Positions 35,453 through 47,010 of a stretch of 64,000 nt of DNA are shown in pieces. The stretch lies in assembly GCA_905221605.1 (NCBI GenBank), contig CAJNDS010002511.1, positions 272,501 to 336,500 on the forward strand, read 5' to 3'. Source of the stretch: Symbiodinium natans (taxonomy: Eukaryota > Sar > Dinophyceae > Suessiales > Symbiodiniaceae). Both the position numbers and the translations under genes were made by a program. How positions within the stretch are numbered: position 1 is the stretch's first letter; every line of letters begins with the position of its first letter. Under the pieces are notes generated by a model. That model was not told the DNA's origin. It did no database searches and saw nothing but the letters and a program-made list of their open reading frames with translations.

Positions 35453-36789
35453 GTGAGCTACCTAACCAGCTTCCCGACAAACACCTGAAACCCACCTGTG
35501 CCGGAACCCAAACAGCCCTAAGCCCTCCTAAGACACAACCCAAAGAGAAGACCAGCACGCGTCATTCCAGGACCCAAACTAGGTAACTAGGTCCTTTACG
35601 AGTGGGGCCCTTAGTCCTTCTTCACGGTTTGGGTTCCCCTTCTAACCCCCTTGAAACCCCAAAAAGGGGCATGCTTTTTTATGCCTGGGTTACTCTTAGG
35701 TCTTGGCATCATTGAAGGAGACTGCGACTTCCGCAAGCTCTCGATTCTTCTGCCCTTTGGCTTTGGGCAGAAAGCCCTAACCTGGCAGGGTTTCGGGTTT
35801 AGGGTTGCGTACGGCAGGTCAGGGTCGGCATTATTTGGGGCTGCTTGTGGCAGAGGGTTTTGGGCTTAGAGCCAAGGAGGGTGGAGCTTGAATGAGGATG
35901 GTAGGGGGCAAGGGTGGGAGAGGTTTAGGGTTTAGGGTTTGGGGTTTCTGAAGCACTTGGAACCCCATGCGTGTCGGTCCGTCTTGGTGGTGAGGTGGTG
36001 AGGTGGGGCTGATCAAATTTGTCCGTAACCCGGATGATGGGGAGTTTCCCAAGTTTTTTTACACGATCCCAAAATGGCTCACATCTAAGCTCAACCCCCC
36101 ATGTCTGCTATCTGGTTTAGGGCTTAGGCTCGTCTTAGAAATGGTCACGAGATTGTGAACATGTCGAGACCTGTGGGCAGGACATTCTGCGGCAAGGTGA
36201 GTGTAGCAGGATCACCAATGATGCTCGCAGAAGTTTCAGGGTACTGCCATCACTAGCTTGCTTGCTAGTGATGGGAGTAGCTAGACGTTCCTCTTTGTGA
36301 GCCGGCGAACCTTTTGATCCTACTTGGCTTTTTGATGTCATTAGTCCGGCCGAGGACTATCACGTGGCTCCCATTTCCGATATGGTTCAGCTTGAGCTCA
36401 CGACCCAGCTTCTCCAGCTTCTGCTTCTTTGGGTTTGCAGAGTGCTTAGTGGCCCGTGGTGAAGGTTGAAGAACGGAAAGAACGGAACCCCAGAGAATGC
36501 GGCCCTCCACCCTAAACCCCCAAATCCTGGAGTTTGAGGTGTCAAGGCTCGTTTAAGCGGTTTAGCAACTTGGCTCGTAAGCAACTCGGGAGCTGTTTAA
36601 TAAGTCCCGATTTGGGGGTGTTTAGGGTTTGTGGTTTCTGGATGTTTCGGGTTTAGGGTCCAAGGAGCATTGACCGACCTTGACCAACCTCTGCTTGTTT
36701 TTTTTTGGGAGGGTTTAGGGTGTTTGGGGGGATTTGAGCTTGAGACCCTAGAAACTTTCATATTCGCATGTAAGCTTAAACCTCAATCG
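35453..36789. other. Unassigned DNA with scattered TTTAGGG words
   Basis: GGTTTAGGGTTTAGGGTTT-like words at about 35925-35945 and 36620-36725, and AAACCC words elsewhere. No coding sequence recognised. Confidence 0.5.
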
Positions 36790-37480
36790 GGGCCGTGATT
36801 GGCAAAAAAACCGTGGCCATTGGCCAAAAGACTGTGGCCATTGGCATTACCCGTGGCCCTTTTCAGAAAAGTCGTCAAATTTGCCATGGGCAGTTGCCAA
36901 TGGCCACGGCTATTTAGCTAATGGCCATGGCCCCCGTTAAGGTTGGTAGTCAAAATGGGTTGTTTCGTTCTTAAATCGAACCAAGTCTGCCGCTAATGCC
37001 TAATGGGTTGGCAAAGAGCATTGGCCATTGGCAACTTTGCCAGTGGCCGCTGGCAAATTTGCCAATGCCCTCGGCTTTTTTGCCAATGGCCACGGTTTTT
37101 GCCACGGGTCCACCAATCGGCCAAAACGCCGTGGCTATTGGCAAAAAACCGTGGCCATTGGCACCGTTTTTTTTTGCCAATGGCCACGGTTTTTTTGCCA
37201 GCGGCCACGGGTTTTTGCTCCCCCCCCCCCCCCCGCATTCCAAACCCCAAATCTGCCCCCAACCTTAATGGGGGCAGTGGCCGTTGGCAACTTTGCCAAT
37301 GGCCTTTGGCGGTGTTGTGGCCAACGGCCACGGTTTGTTTGCCAATGGCCACGGGCCCACCATTGCCAAAAAGGCGTGGCATTGGCAGAGAAACCGTGGT
37401 CATTGGCAAGAAGCCGGTTTGCCAATGGCCACGGTGTTTCTTCCAAGGGCCACGGTTTTTTCCCAATGGCCACAGGTTTT
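36790..37480. repeat. GGCCATTGGC / GCCAATGGCC palindromic repeat field
   Basis: Dozens of CCGTGGCCATTGGCAAAAAA units and their complements (TTTTTTGCCAATGGCCACGG). Because GCCAATGGCC and GGCCATTGGC are near-complements, the field is self-complementary at short range. Long open frames through it on both strands are translations of the repeat. Confidence 0.93.
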
Positions 37481-37665
37481 TGGCCTGCCCAACCCACCCT
37501 GCCCCCCACCCAACCCACCCTCCCCCCAACCCAACCCCAAACCCCCCCCACCGCCCCACCCCCCCCCGCCGCCCCCCCCCCACCTCGCCACCCCACCCCG
37601 CCGCGCCCCCCCACCCCACCCCCCCACCCCGCCCCCTAATCGCCCCCACCGCCCATTCCTTTCCC
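37481..37665 (+). repeat. C-rich (CCCCACCC)n low-complexity tract
   Basis: About 185 bp with almost no G or T on the plus strand (CCCACCC, CCCCCGCC). G-quadruplex potential on the minus strand, i-motif on the plus. Confidence 0.94.
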
Positions 37666-37774
37666 AACCCACACCACACCGCTCAGTGCTTCGCGCCCGA
37701 ACAGGCTAGGCGTGCGCCGAAACCCAAAAGGCTTTACAGGCCGAAAGGGCCTCTACTGGCCCAGACCACCATTC

Positions 37775-37990
37775 TGGCATCGAACAAAATGAGGTTTCTT
37801 TTTTGGCTGGTCGCACCCGGTACCAGGCTGGTGTTGGGGAAAGCAAGAAGCATGAGGTTTGCTTTTTGGCTGTTTGTGCGCGAAAACAAAAAACATGAAT
37901 GAGGTTGTACGAGGATGCCACCGTTTGTTGCTCCTGCGACCGAAAACAAAAAACATGAGGTTGAATAAAATTAGGTTTTTTTTTGGCTGT
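37775..37990 (+). repeat. Imperfect three-copy repeat
   Basis: ATGAGGTTTCTTTTTTGGCTG-type words (shown truncated: ATGAGGTTTCTTTTTTGGC) recur near 37789, 37852 and 37957, with intervening GCGCGAAAACAAAAAACATG near 37878 and 37939. Units are diverged and unevenly spaced. Confidence 0.75.
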
Positions 37991-38284
37991 TCGTGCCCGA
38001 AAACTCCAGACTGATTTTGATTATTGGTTCACTCTGCCCCCCCCCTTCTTGTTTTGAAGTGGTTGCTTTGGAAGTGGTGCCCCGGTGACCGCGCCTCCTG
38101 CAGGCCGATTGAGTGGTTCGAGGGTGGGGTGGACCGCTCCATAACAGAGTGAAGTGTGGGGACGGGGTCTGCTGATAAAGATGCAGACTTATGTTTCTTA
38201 ATGTTTTGGGATTCTCTGGGTGGGTAGGCTTTGTTCCAGGGTCGAAACAGGTGCTCTACTCGGGATTGCTTGACCCAGAGCTGC

Positions 38285-38625
38285 TGAACCCGAAACCTTA
38301 AAGCCTAAACCCTCAACCCTCAACCCTGAACCCTAAACCCTAAACCCTCAAGCCTAAACCTTACACCCAATAGTGGTAGAGGGGTACTGTTTGGGGCCTC
38401 TACCTTTTGAATCCTGCCCTGGGGAACTTGCAAGCTTAGAGTTGAAACCCTAAACCCCCAGCAGCCCTCAGTAAGCGTGCTCGCTTGCCCTAAACCCGAA
38501 ACCCTTTGTCCTAAGCCCTAATCCCGAACCCCTAAGCCCTAAACCCCGCCCCCTTTCCCCCCCAAAAAAAAACAAAATCAATATAAACCCAACCCCTAGA
38601 ACGTAAACCCTGAGCCGCCGAACCC
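38285..38625 (+). repeat. Degenerate CCCTAAA field
   Basis: CCCTAAACCCTCAACCCT-type words at 38285-38360 and 38440-38625, separated by about 80 bp of other sequence. Confidence 0.8.
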
Positions 38626-41600
38626 CCTAGGTGTGGAGGGCTTGGGCGTGGTCACCGACTACCCAGTCATGGAGTTGTGCTGGGTCATCCTCAACATCGT
38701 ATCCAAGCGCCCCGCTTTTGCCTGAACGGTTCGTGGACTGGGGGCTGCGACCCGGCGTCTTTCAGCAGCTTGCTTGGGATCGGCGAGAGAACTCGCCAGA
38801 TAGGCTAGAATGGCTGTGGCTTGTAACGGCAATGCCAGCGTGACACCTTCGTTCAGGATCAACCCAGAGAGCCCCTCACCATTTAATTAAGGCATATACC
38901 TCAAATTATATAGGACTCCTGAATATCTGTTCAAGGCATGTTACTTATTTGCAAGGTATTGGGCTCTTCGACGGATGGTCCAGCTGGCGGTTGTGCGTGC
39001 TTGCAGCCGCACTCAAACGGATTGCGTGGGCATCTACTTGTGCACACGGAGTGCGTGGAGCTCTCAATCTCAACAGCAGTTCAGGGGTGGACTTCTTTTA
39101 CGATGTCGGGACGGTCAATGATAGGCAAAAGATGACTTCAGATTGAATCCGGATCACCGCAATGCCTGTGTGTACTCCTTTGAGTGTTGAGGGCCTGTGT
39201 CAGGACGTACATGCCCGTATTTGGCAAAGATGTCTCTGCAATGCCATTACTGCAGGCACTTGACAGATTAAGACACAGGCTGCTTTCTCCTGTGGCCACA
39301 CGGGCCACTATTTCCGCAAGTGGCAATAAAGCCCTCATTGAGCGGGGCGTTGATGGGAAGATTTTGATGGAGGCTATGGCAGGCGTGAAAGTGGAAGGCT
39401 TCACAACACAGGTGGTGGCGCTGAAATGTTTCGGGCATCCGACGAGCTGCCAGAGCATGTTCTTGATGACCAGTTCGTCATATTGAACCCTGCCAAAGAT
39501 GCTGTCGAAAAAGTTATACACAAACTGACGCTGGTTTGGTCGACGGTCCAGGACGACGAAATGATGTAAGCTGGCTACACCAAGAGTAAAGAGAACCGTC
39601 TGCGCCATGCTTGGGAACACCGCCTGCTATATTCCTACAATCCAGCCATCTTTCGACGAAGGGCCGGGCTACTCCACGACACTGCTCTGCTGCTGGCGGT
39701 TGTTGTCACAGTCGTGGCCACACTCAAGAAAACAAGAGAGCACCAGATTGGTCTTTGCCTGAAGCTGAGCTCAAAGTCTTGCTGTTAGTCTTGGCCCGCC
39801 ATTTGAGTTGTTTTTCCAGTTGCCCCTTTGTTTTGAAGACCATTTTTGTTTTTGTGGCTCAACCGCCAGCAACATTCTACCAAATATTTGAATGAACGCC
39901 AACCATGTGGGTTTGCACTACATGTACCAAGGTGACTGTCTTTTTACGACATTCTTCATGCACAATCAAGTCTGATTTTATGGCGCAATAGTTGCAATAG
40001 TTACGGGTCCGGTCATGATCCCCAAGCGATGCGGATCGCTGGCCATGCGACTGTCGTCCGTTCGTCAAAGTACCTCCGGCACGTTTTGCTTTCGGATTCT
40101 CGTGCACCTGCAAAGCTTGCCCACGATTGCAATTGACTGAGAATGGACGCACGCGATGCCACGTGATTTGACCGGGCCTGAGTCACCGTATGTCACCGTA
40201 GCATTAGCAGGTGATGTGCTGTGCCAAATGCGCAACTACGCATTTTTTCTAGGCCCGACACCCAATTTTTTTTAGTCCAAATTTCCCGATCTGCCGGAAC
40301 CAAGGATTGCACCATCAGCCATTGTGGACTCCGATCGTCCAAACGATGTCATCAGGTGCTACTCAATGGTGGCCAAAAGACGCAAACGGTTGTGAAGCCA
40401 TCGATGTTTTTGGCATGTTTATATCTGGAAGGGCTGCTGTTTGCAGTGTGCAGCATTGAGGGTTCTAGAGGGTCACACATCTTTGCGCAACTTGCTGGGA
40501 CAGGCAGTTCAATGCATTGAAGCGCATGGCGAGACAGAGCCTAGGCAATGCGTAGTGCTTGGGGTTGAAGTAGCTGTTCTGGCAGCATGCAGCCACAGTG
40601 TGCATTCGATATGGGTTGCAATGTTTGTGGCCAAGGAATGGTGATATTCAGAAGGCTTCCCGGACAGTGCGTCTGACTCCGAATGGGCCATGCTTTGAGC
40701 TTTTGGCCTTTGAGAGTTTTGGGGATTTGGGAAGCTGGATGTTTCATGGTCGTCACAATGTGCCCCTTCTGACCACTTGGACTAAGGGTTTTTCGGGCTG
40801 GCTTCTGAGGCCGTGAGTTTCCCACGGACACGCGAGTGATCAACCGCCAGAACCAGGCGCCGAGCTTTGGCTTCGGGGAGCCATCCCGAGACAGATTCCG
40901 CAACACGATCGCTGTGGCCAATGGCAGGTCTACTTTGCGAAATGGCACTACATGAAGTACTGCACGCAGGTGATCCAATACTCGATGAGGCGGCTTTGTG
41001 GCTGCAGCATGCCCTGCAGCATGCCCTGCAGCATGCCCTATATACATAGAACTGATGCCACATGCAGTCTGTCATGTTGTTTGGCGCGGATTCGATTGTA
41101 TCTGCTGACTTACAAGTTTGCTCTCGATACTAAGCATACGCATCGCTGACAGCCAGCCCTCCATATCCCCTAACCCGCATTTCCGAATCCGATATCCTGC
41201 GGCCGATCTGCCAGGAGAGGCCTGCGATTGCGAGCAGACATTGAGGAGCAGGGCGCTATCGCCCAGGACACGCCATGTTTCCTTGGCATTGGTGTCGGCT
41301 GGTCCTTCGAGTGAGCCCCAAATGACTACTTCAGCGTCCATCCCTTGATCCTAGCGTTCCTACGATCCGCACAAACTTCAAGAAGCTTCAATGTGACCCT
41401 GTGGCCTTCAAAGTGCTGGTCTTTCGCGCCCAAAGCCAAAACTCTTGGGCACCTAAGCTAACCATCCCGAGCCCTCCAAGCGCCCTCCACCCTCCAAGCG
41501 CCAGAAGCAAGTCCTGGAGAACGTGCCGATCTCCCCATGGGGCCCGGTCCCTGAGGAGCAGCAGGAACCACCCCAGATGCACCCTCCAAAGTTTGCAAGG

Positions 41601-42132
41601 GCTTGGAAGGGTTTGAGAATTTTGAGAGTCTGTAGAGTTGATTGGTTTTAGTCGTAAGGGGTTTGGAGGGCTTAGGGATGTTTAGGGTGAGGCTCTGGAT
41701 GGTCACTTGCACTTGGGGACTGTCGCCCTGTCTAAGGAGAAGATTGGCTGAATCCTAGGCACTAAACCCCGAAATCCCTAAAGCCACATGTTGCCGAAAA
41801 CCCTACATGGAACCCCAAAAAGATCCTGAAAGCCAAGCACAGCCAAGCCCTGAGGCTCTGGCCGGCTCACCCAGCAAGAGTTCGAGACGAACGTCCAGAA
41901 AGAGAACGGACGGCGGCCTTTGTCGAAGGCTTCCCCCCTTGGTTGGGATCAGTGTCGGCTTTAGGCCTCTGACGTGTGTATATGTCTGTGCTTCACAAAG
42001 AGATGAAGTCTACACTTGCATTTCCCTGGCTCCCTGTACCCAGTCCCATGGATGCAGGACTGCAAATGTTTTCGTACAAGCCCAAGAGCCATGCAAAGAC
42101 CCGAACCCTCAAACCCAAACTCCAAAAGCCGA
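38626..42132. other. Unassigned DNA, largest single-copy-looking stretch
   Basis: Includes overlapping frames of 100 codons (plus, 39184-39486) and 160 codons (minus, 39138-39620); neither has a motif I recognise and I cannot choose between strands. A triple GCAGCATGCCCT lies at about 41003-41039. G-rich telomere-like words at 41640-41695 are followed by C-rich words at 41760-41830. Confidence 0.4.
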
Positions 42133-42535
42133 ACCATGCGCGATTCAGAAACTGGACGCGATTCAGGAAACCAGGATTCAGGAAACTGCGCGATTCAGGA
42201 AACCAGGATTCAGGAAACCACGCGATTCAGGAAACTGCGCGATTCAGGAAACTGTTTTCCCGCGATTCAGGAAACCGCGGTTCAGGAAACCACAAGATTC
42301 AGGAAACTGAAAGCACGCGATTCAGGAAACCGCGCGATTCAGGAAACTGACAGCACGCGATTCAGGAACTGCGCGATTCAGGAAACTGCGCGATTCAGGA
42401 AACTGCGCGATTCAGGAAACCCGCGGATTCAGGAAACCACGCGATTCAGGAAACTGCTCGATTCAGGAAACTGCGCGATTCAGGAAACTGCGCGATTCAG
42501 GAAACCATGCGATTCAGGAAACCGGGCGATTCGGG
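42133..42535 (+). repeat. 17-bp CGCGATTCAGGAAACTG minisatellite
   Basis: About two dozen tandem units, some with inserted CCAG, CACG or TGACAGCA. Spacing is too short and units too degenerate for any CRISPR-like reading. Related units appear in opposite orientation at 43745-44155. Confidence 0.95.
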
Positions 42536-42544
42536 CCTGTTGAA

Positions 42545-43434
42545 ATGTGGAGGGCTGCTTTGTGACACTAACCGTTCAAGCGCATTGGGCTCCAGCAGCC
42601 ATTCAAGCAACAGCATTGGGCTCCAGCCTGTTGAAACTGGGTCTCGGGGGGGATGATAGCGTCCAGGACAAGGCTGCTTTGTGACACTAACCATTCAAGC
42701 GCATTGGGCTGCAGCAGCCATTCAAGCAACAGCATTGGGCTCCAGCCTGTTGAAACTGGGTCTCGGCGGGGGGGGGGATGATAGCGTCCAGGACAAGGCT
42801 GCTTTGTGACACTAACCATTCAAGCGCATTGGGCTCCAGCAGCCATTCAAGCAACAGCATTGGGCTCCAGCCTGTTGAAACTGGGTCTCGGGGGGGGGGG
42901 GGATGATAGCGTCCAGGACAAGGCTGCTTTGTGACACTAACCATTCAAGCAACAGCAGTGGGCTCCAGCAACACAGCCCTTCAAGCAACGCATTGTCTCC
43001 AGCAGCCATTCAAGCAACAGCATTGGGCTCCAGCCTGTTGAAACTGGGTCTCGGGGGGGGGGGGATGATAGCGTCCAGGACAAGGCTGCTTTGTGACACT
43101 AACCATTCAAGCAACAGCATTGGGCTCCAGCAGCCATTCAAGCAACAGCATTGGGCTCGAGCCTGTTGAAACTGGGTCTCGGGGGGGGGGGATGATAGCG
43201 TCCAGGACAAGGCTGCTTTGTGACACTAACCATTCAAGCAACAGCATTGGGCTCCAGCAGCCCTTCAAGCAACAGCATTGGGCTCCAGCCTGTTGAAACT
43301 GGGTGTCGGGGGGGGGGGATGATAGCGTCCAGGACAAGGCTGCTTTGTGACACTAACCATTCAAGCAACAGCATTGGGCTCCAGCAGCCATTCAAGCAAC
43401 AGCATTGGGCTCCAGCCTGTTGAAACTGGGTTGT
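42545..43434 (+). repeat. 126-bp tandem array, about six copies
   Basis: GATGATAGCGTCCAGGACAA starts at 42652, 42778, 42902, 43064, 43191 and 43318 (124-127-bp steps; one 162-bp unit with an internal partial duplication). Each unit ends in a G homopolymer of 7-15 bases before the next GATGATAGCG. A truncated unit recurs at 43619 after the long G tract. Confidence 0.95.
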
Positions 43435-43436
43435 CG

Positions 43437-43476
<40 letters not shown>

Positions 43477-43618
43477 GGGGGGGGGGGAGGGGGGGGGAGG
43501 GGGGGGGGGGAGGGGGGGGGGGGGGGGGGACGGGGGGGGGGGGAGGGGGGGGGGGAGGGGGGGGGGAGGGGGGTTGGGGGGACGGGGGAGGGGGGTTGGG
43601 GGGGGGGTGGGAGGGGGG
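43435..43618 (+). repeat. Giant poly-G tract (about 180 bp)
   Basis: Almost pure G with occasional A, C or T. It sits exactly where each 126-bp unit carries its short G run, so it looks like a runaway expansion of that run. Very high G-quadruplex potential. Length may be unreliable because such tracts sequence poorly. Confidence 0.93.
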
Positions 43619-43744
43619 ATGATAGCGTCCAGGACAAAGCATTGGGCTCCAGCCTGTTGAAAAGTCGGGGGGGGGGAGGATGCGCTATCATCCAGGACAC
43701 GGCTGCTTTGGGCTCGCCCGATCCGGTAATTGGAATCCACACGA

Positions 43745-44155
43745 ATCCGGTTCCTCCAATCCGCGGTTTCCGAATCCGCGTTTTCCAGTTTCCTGAGTCA
43801 GCTGGTTTCCGAATCCGCGTTTTCCCCAGCTGGTTTCCGAATCCGCGTTTTCCAGTTTCCTGAATCAGCTGGTTTCCGAGTCCGCGTTTTCCAGTTTCCT
43901 GAATCAGCTGGTTTCCGAATCCGCGTTTCCAGTTTCCTGAATCAGCTGGTTTCCGAATCCGCGTTTTTTAGTTTCCTGAATCAGCGGTTTCCAGTTTCCG
44001 AATCCGCGTTTTCCAGTTTCCTGAATCAGCTGGTTTCTCGAATCCTGGTTTCCCGAATCCGCGTTTTCAGTTTCCGAATCCGCGTTTTGTAGTTTCCAGA
44101 ATCAGGGTTTTCCAGTTTCCGAATCCGCGTGTTTCCAGTTTCCGAATCCGCGGCT
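43745..44155 (-). repeat. Inverted relative of the 17-bp minisatellite
   Basis: Units of TTTCCAGTTTCCTGAATCAG and GCTGGTTTCCGAATCCGCG. CAGTTTCCTGAATC is the reverse complement of GATTCAGGAAACTG from the 42133-42535 array, so the two arrays flank the 126-bp array and G tract as an inverted pair. Confidence 0.92.
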
Positions 44156-44856
44156 GACCGCAAAAGCCCCTCAAAAGCCCCAGCCTCGTGACCATCATGT
44201 GCAACGGCCGGCAGGTCCCCGATCGCACGCGTTTGGAGCGAGGGGCGCTGGAGAGGCCTCCCGACACAAATTCTGACCATAAAATCCCGAAAGCCCAAAA
44301 GCCCGAGACTAGACTAAACGCGTCCACTCCAAACCGCTCGAGCTTTCCGAAATCTGCCTCAAGCTCTGCATCCCACTTTCAGGGCTCCCGGGGTCACTTT
44401 CAAGGGGGCTCCCCCTGTATTGCTAGTGCTAGGGGCATCAGCAGATTTAAGCAAAAGTGGTTTAACGGATGGAAGACCTTGCCCCCTCCTTTCCCTTTCT
44501 GCCCTCAACTCGAGAATCTCTTACATTCCGCCATGTTCCGCACTAGACGCTAAACCTTCCTGATGGGATTGTGGCGTGCTGTGCAGTCTCCTCCCGCCGC
44601 GCGCTGCCAAGCGGTGAGGTCGCTTCCGTGTCGTTTCTGAGTTTCACCTGCTAAGTTTACGTTGGGTTGAAGGGAGGCGGCGTGATGGAACGCGTAGACC
44701 ACGCCTGACAAGAAACGAGAGGTTGAGCAAGAGAGGCTGAGAGAAGACTCGCTGCACCAGACGATGTTAGTCGCGCACGTGGAGTCGCTTAGCATCTGTG
44801 GTTCGAAATGTTCAGCTCCCGAAGGTTGGTCGTTTCTCTAATCAACTGTCGCAAGC
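44156..44856. other. Unassigned DNA, 5' flank of the 44.9-kb gene
   Basis: No recognised coding sequence. No TATA box or other promoter could be identified, and no relict spliced-leader sequence is visible before the ATG at 44857. Confidence 0.5.
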
Positions 44857-46278
44857 ATGGCGCAAAATCTGGTCGGTCTTGCTTTTGCTGGCTTCGTTCT
44901 TCTAAGCGCTGGGCAGGATGCAACCTGCAACTTGCAAAAGACGGTTGTGCTCGCAGAGCAATCATCTGCTCGGCAGAATACAGCCTCAGTTGCAAGTGAC
45001 GTGCTGTTCTTCTTGGGCATAAAGTCCATGCCCGAGCTGTTTCGCTACAGCGAGGAGGATCTTCGGAACACGGCCATCAGTGAAATGGCCCAAAGATGTT
45101 CCAGCACGACAGAGTTTTTGCAATCTCTGAGTACCGACCAGGTTGCTTATGCTTTGCTGGTGCAGTCGATCCTGGCAAGGGACCCAAAGGGTCATAAAGG
45201 ACTGGAAAGCCAGAGCCTAGAAGACCAGCGAAACACGCTCATTGTCATGAACCACGCGAGGCTCTACAACAAGACGATTGCAGACTTGCAAGCATTGGAT
45301 TCTTATCAGAACAGCCGTTTGGCTTACGATTGGCTCCTTCCTGCTCTTGCCAGTCGCCTGCTCGATAACATTGGAAGTTTGACATTGGGGACAGCGACCT
45401 TCCAAGCGTCTGCGGTCAACAATCTCACTGCTCCTCCATCTACTGACGGCATGGATGTGGCATGCATTCGCTTCTATGACTTGCGAAAGCAATAGATTGC
45501 TGTATTTCATAAACAGAGGGATGGCGAGGATCTTTTCGACCTTTACGCAGCTGTGGGGCCTGGCGTCGACTCCCTTGAAGTAACAGCCCGCCTGCAGAAG
45601 AAAGCATCGATGGGCCAGTTCTACGTCCTTTCCAGCGGCGTGCTGCTTCTGTATGAGCAGAATGGCGCAGGCGGGCCTTCGGTTGCAGTGTCGTACTACG
45701 CAACCATGGAGGCTTTCCTGAACGGGCAGAGCGATCCGAAGACGTTTGTGTCCGAGCAGACAATCTGCATCGGCAATGCTGAGGGCACACCGTCGCTCTA
45801 TGCCATCGATGAGACGACAGATGAGCTGACCATCCTGATGCATTGCTACGAATCCAAAGATGGCACGGCCATTGACCAGCAGGCAGTGGCAGTGCTGCGT
45901 GGTTTCCTTCGAGGTTCGAGGGAAGAGTGGGAGTGGCAGGCAAAACTGTTGAAAGTGGTGAACGATTGGTTTCCAGAGAATGGCTTCACAGGGAAGTTGG
46001 GCTCCAGAAGCTCCTTGCAATGGGCTGGTCGGCAGTGGATCATCATGGAAGCTCAGAAGGTGCTGGATGACTGGGCCAGCTGGCGGATCTTCCTGGGTGA
46101 CGGTCTCGGCTTTACACGGGTGCCATTTGACATGGCATCGAACTCGACCGCAAATCCTGTGCTCACAACCTTCTCCAACTCGTCCGAGCACGTGGCTGTC
46201 AGCACCTTCTTCATCCCATCAGAAGGCGCAGTTGCCGAAGAAGTTGGTGAATTGGTCCATGTTTTCCCTCTTCCATGA
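44857..46278 (+). CDS. Putative secreted protein, single-exon, interrupted by one in-frame UAG
   Basis: Two ORFs lie in the same frame: 44857-45495 (212 codons) and its continuation to the TGA at 46276-46278, separated only by TAG at 45493-45495 (context CAA TAG ATT). Read through, it encodes about 473 residues. The N-terminus MAQNLVGLAFAGFVLLSAG looks like a signal peptide without basic residues. N-glycosylation sequons NKT, NLT, NST and NSS support a secretory route. No transmembrane segment follows. The second half (YVLSSGVLLLYEQNG, EGTPSLYAIDE, WRIFLGDGLGF) looks beta-rich, but I do not recognise the family. The start is chosen as the first ATG before the hydrophobic stretch. It is a recent pseudogene, a recoded gene or an error. 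It is the clearest non-repetitive gene in the window. Confidence 0.75.
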
Positions 46279-46535
46279 TACCGGGGCAGAGCCCCGGTGT
46301 CGTACCGGCAGAGCAACAGAGTAGCTCCGTTGTCCTGAGGCCATAGGGGACGGCAGTGCATGCTGTACAAAGGCTCCTGCTTGTTTCCTTCCGTGCCGGC
46401 GCCCAGTGTGCTAGCTCGGCAGCTCATCCATCTCTCTAGCCTCGGCATGCACTTTGGATGCAGCGTCGGGCCTTCATGAAAATCATGCCCGGCTCGGCAG
46501 CCTGTGATTCTGCAGTGTGCTCTTATGGTACCGAT

Positions 46536-46539
<4 letters not shown>

Positions 46540-46591
<52 letters not shown>

Positions 46592-46621
46592 GGCTGCTGC
46601 TGCTGCTGCTGCTGCTGCTGC

Positions 46622-46670
<49 letters not shown>

Positions 46671-46715
46671 GCCGCCGCCGCTGCCGCCGCGGCCGCTGCC
46701 GCTGTCCTGTCTCCA
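46540..46715 (+). repeat. (CTG)n / (CCG)n trinucleotide repeat
   Basis: About 44 CTG units with two CGG interruptions, passing into CCG/CCGCGG units. It begins about 260 bp after the stop of the 44857-46278 gene, so it could lie in its 3' UTR. Poly-Ala, poly-Leu, poly-Cys and poly-Gln frames over it are artefacts. Confidence 0.95.
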
Positions 46716-46859
46716 GCCAGTCAGCCCCCATTTGCATCGCTTGGCTCGGAAGCTTTAATGCCACGAGGCCAGGCCCAAACTACTACTCAACCAGCCAAAC
46801 ATCGCATACCAGTGCCAACCGTCCCCAAGCCTTCAACGGCCTCAACCCCCGAAGCCCCT

Positions 46860-47010
46860 CAGCCTCGCCCCCCCATCCACCCTAACCCTCCACCCTAACC
46901 CTCCACCCTGAACCCTCCACCCTAACCCTCCCCTGAACCCTCCACTCCAAACCTCCACTCCATACCCTGCACCCTAAACCCTCCACTCTAAACCCTCACC
47001 CTAAACCCGA
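46860..47010 (+). repeat. CCCTCCACCCTAA degenerate repeat
   Basis: About 150 bp of ACCCTCCACCCTAACCCTCC-like words, a drifted telomere-like C-rich tract. Confidence 0.85.

Noticed and set aside
36060-36095. Possible relict spliced-leader (AAAATGGCTCA)
   Set aside because: It shares only a few bases with the dinoflagellate spliced leader; no good spliced-leader match was found anywhere in the window.
36993-37902. ORFs of 228-299 codons on both strands
   Set aside because: Translations of the GGCCATTGGC repeat and the adjoining C-rich tract.
39138-39620. Overlapping plus (100-codon) and minus (160-codon) ORFs
   Set aside because: Neither shows a recognisable family and the two frames cannot be ranked; kept as unassigned.
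42133-42535. CRISPR-like array
   Set aside because: Repeat period is about 17 bp with no unique spacers, in a eukaryotic context, with no cas genes.
46458-46898. Poly-Ala/poly-Leu/poly-Gln ORFs
   Set aside because: Produced by the CTG/CCG repeat in its different frames; no flanking protein sequence of note.
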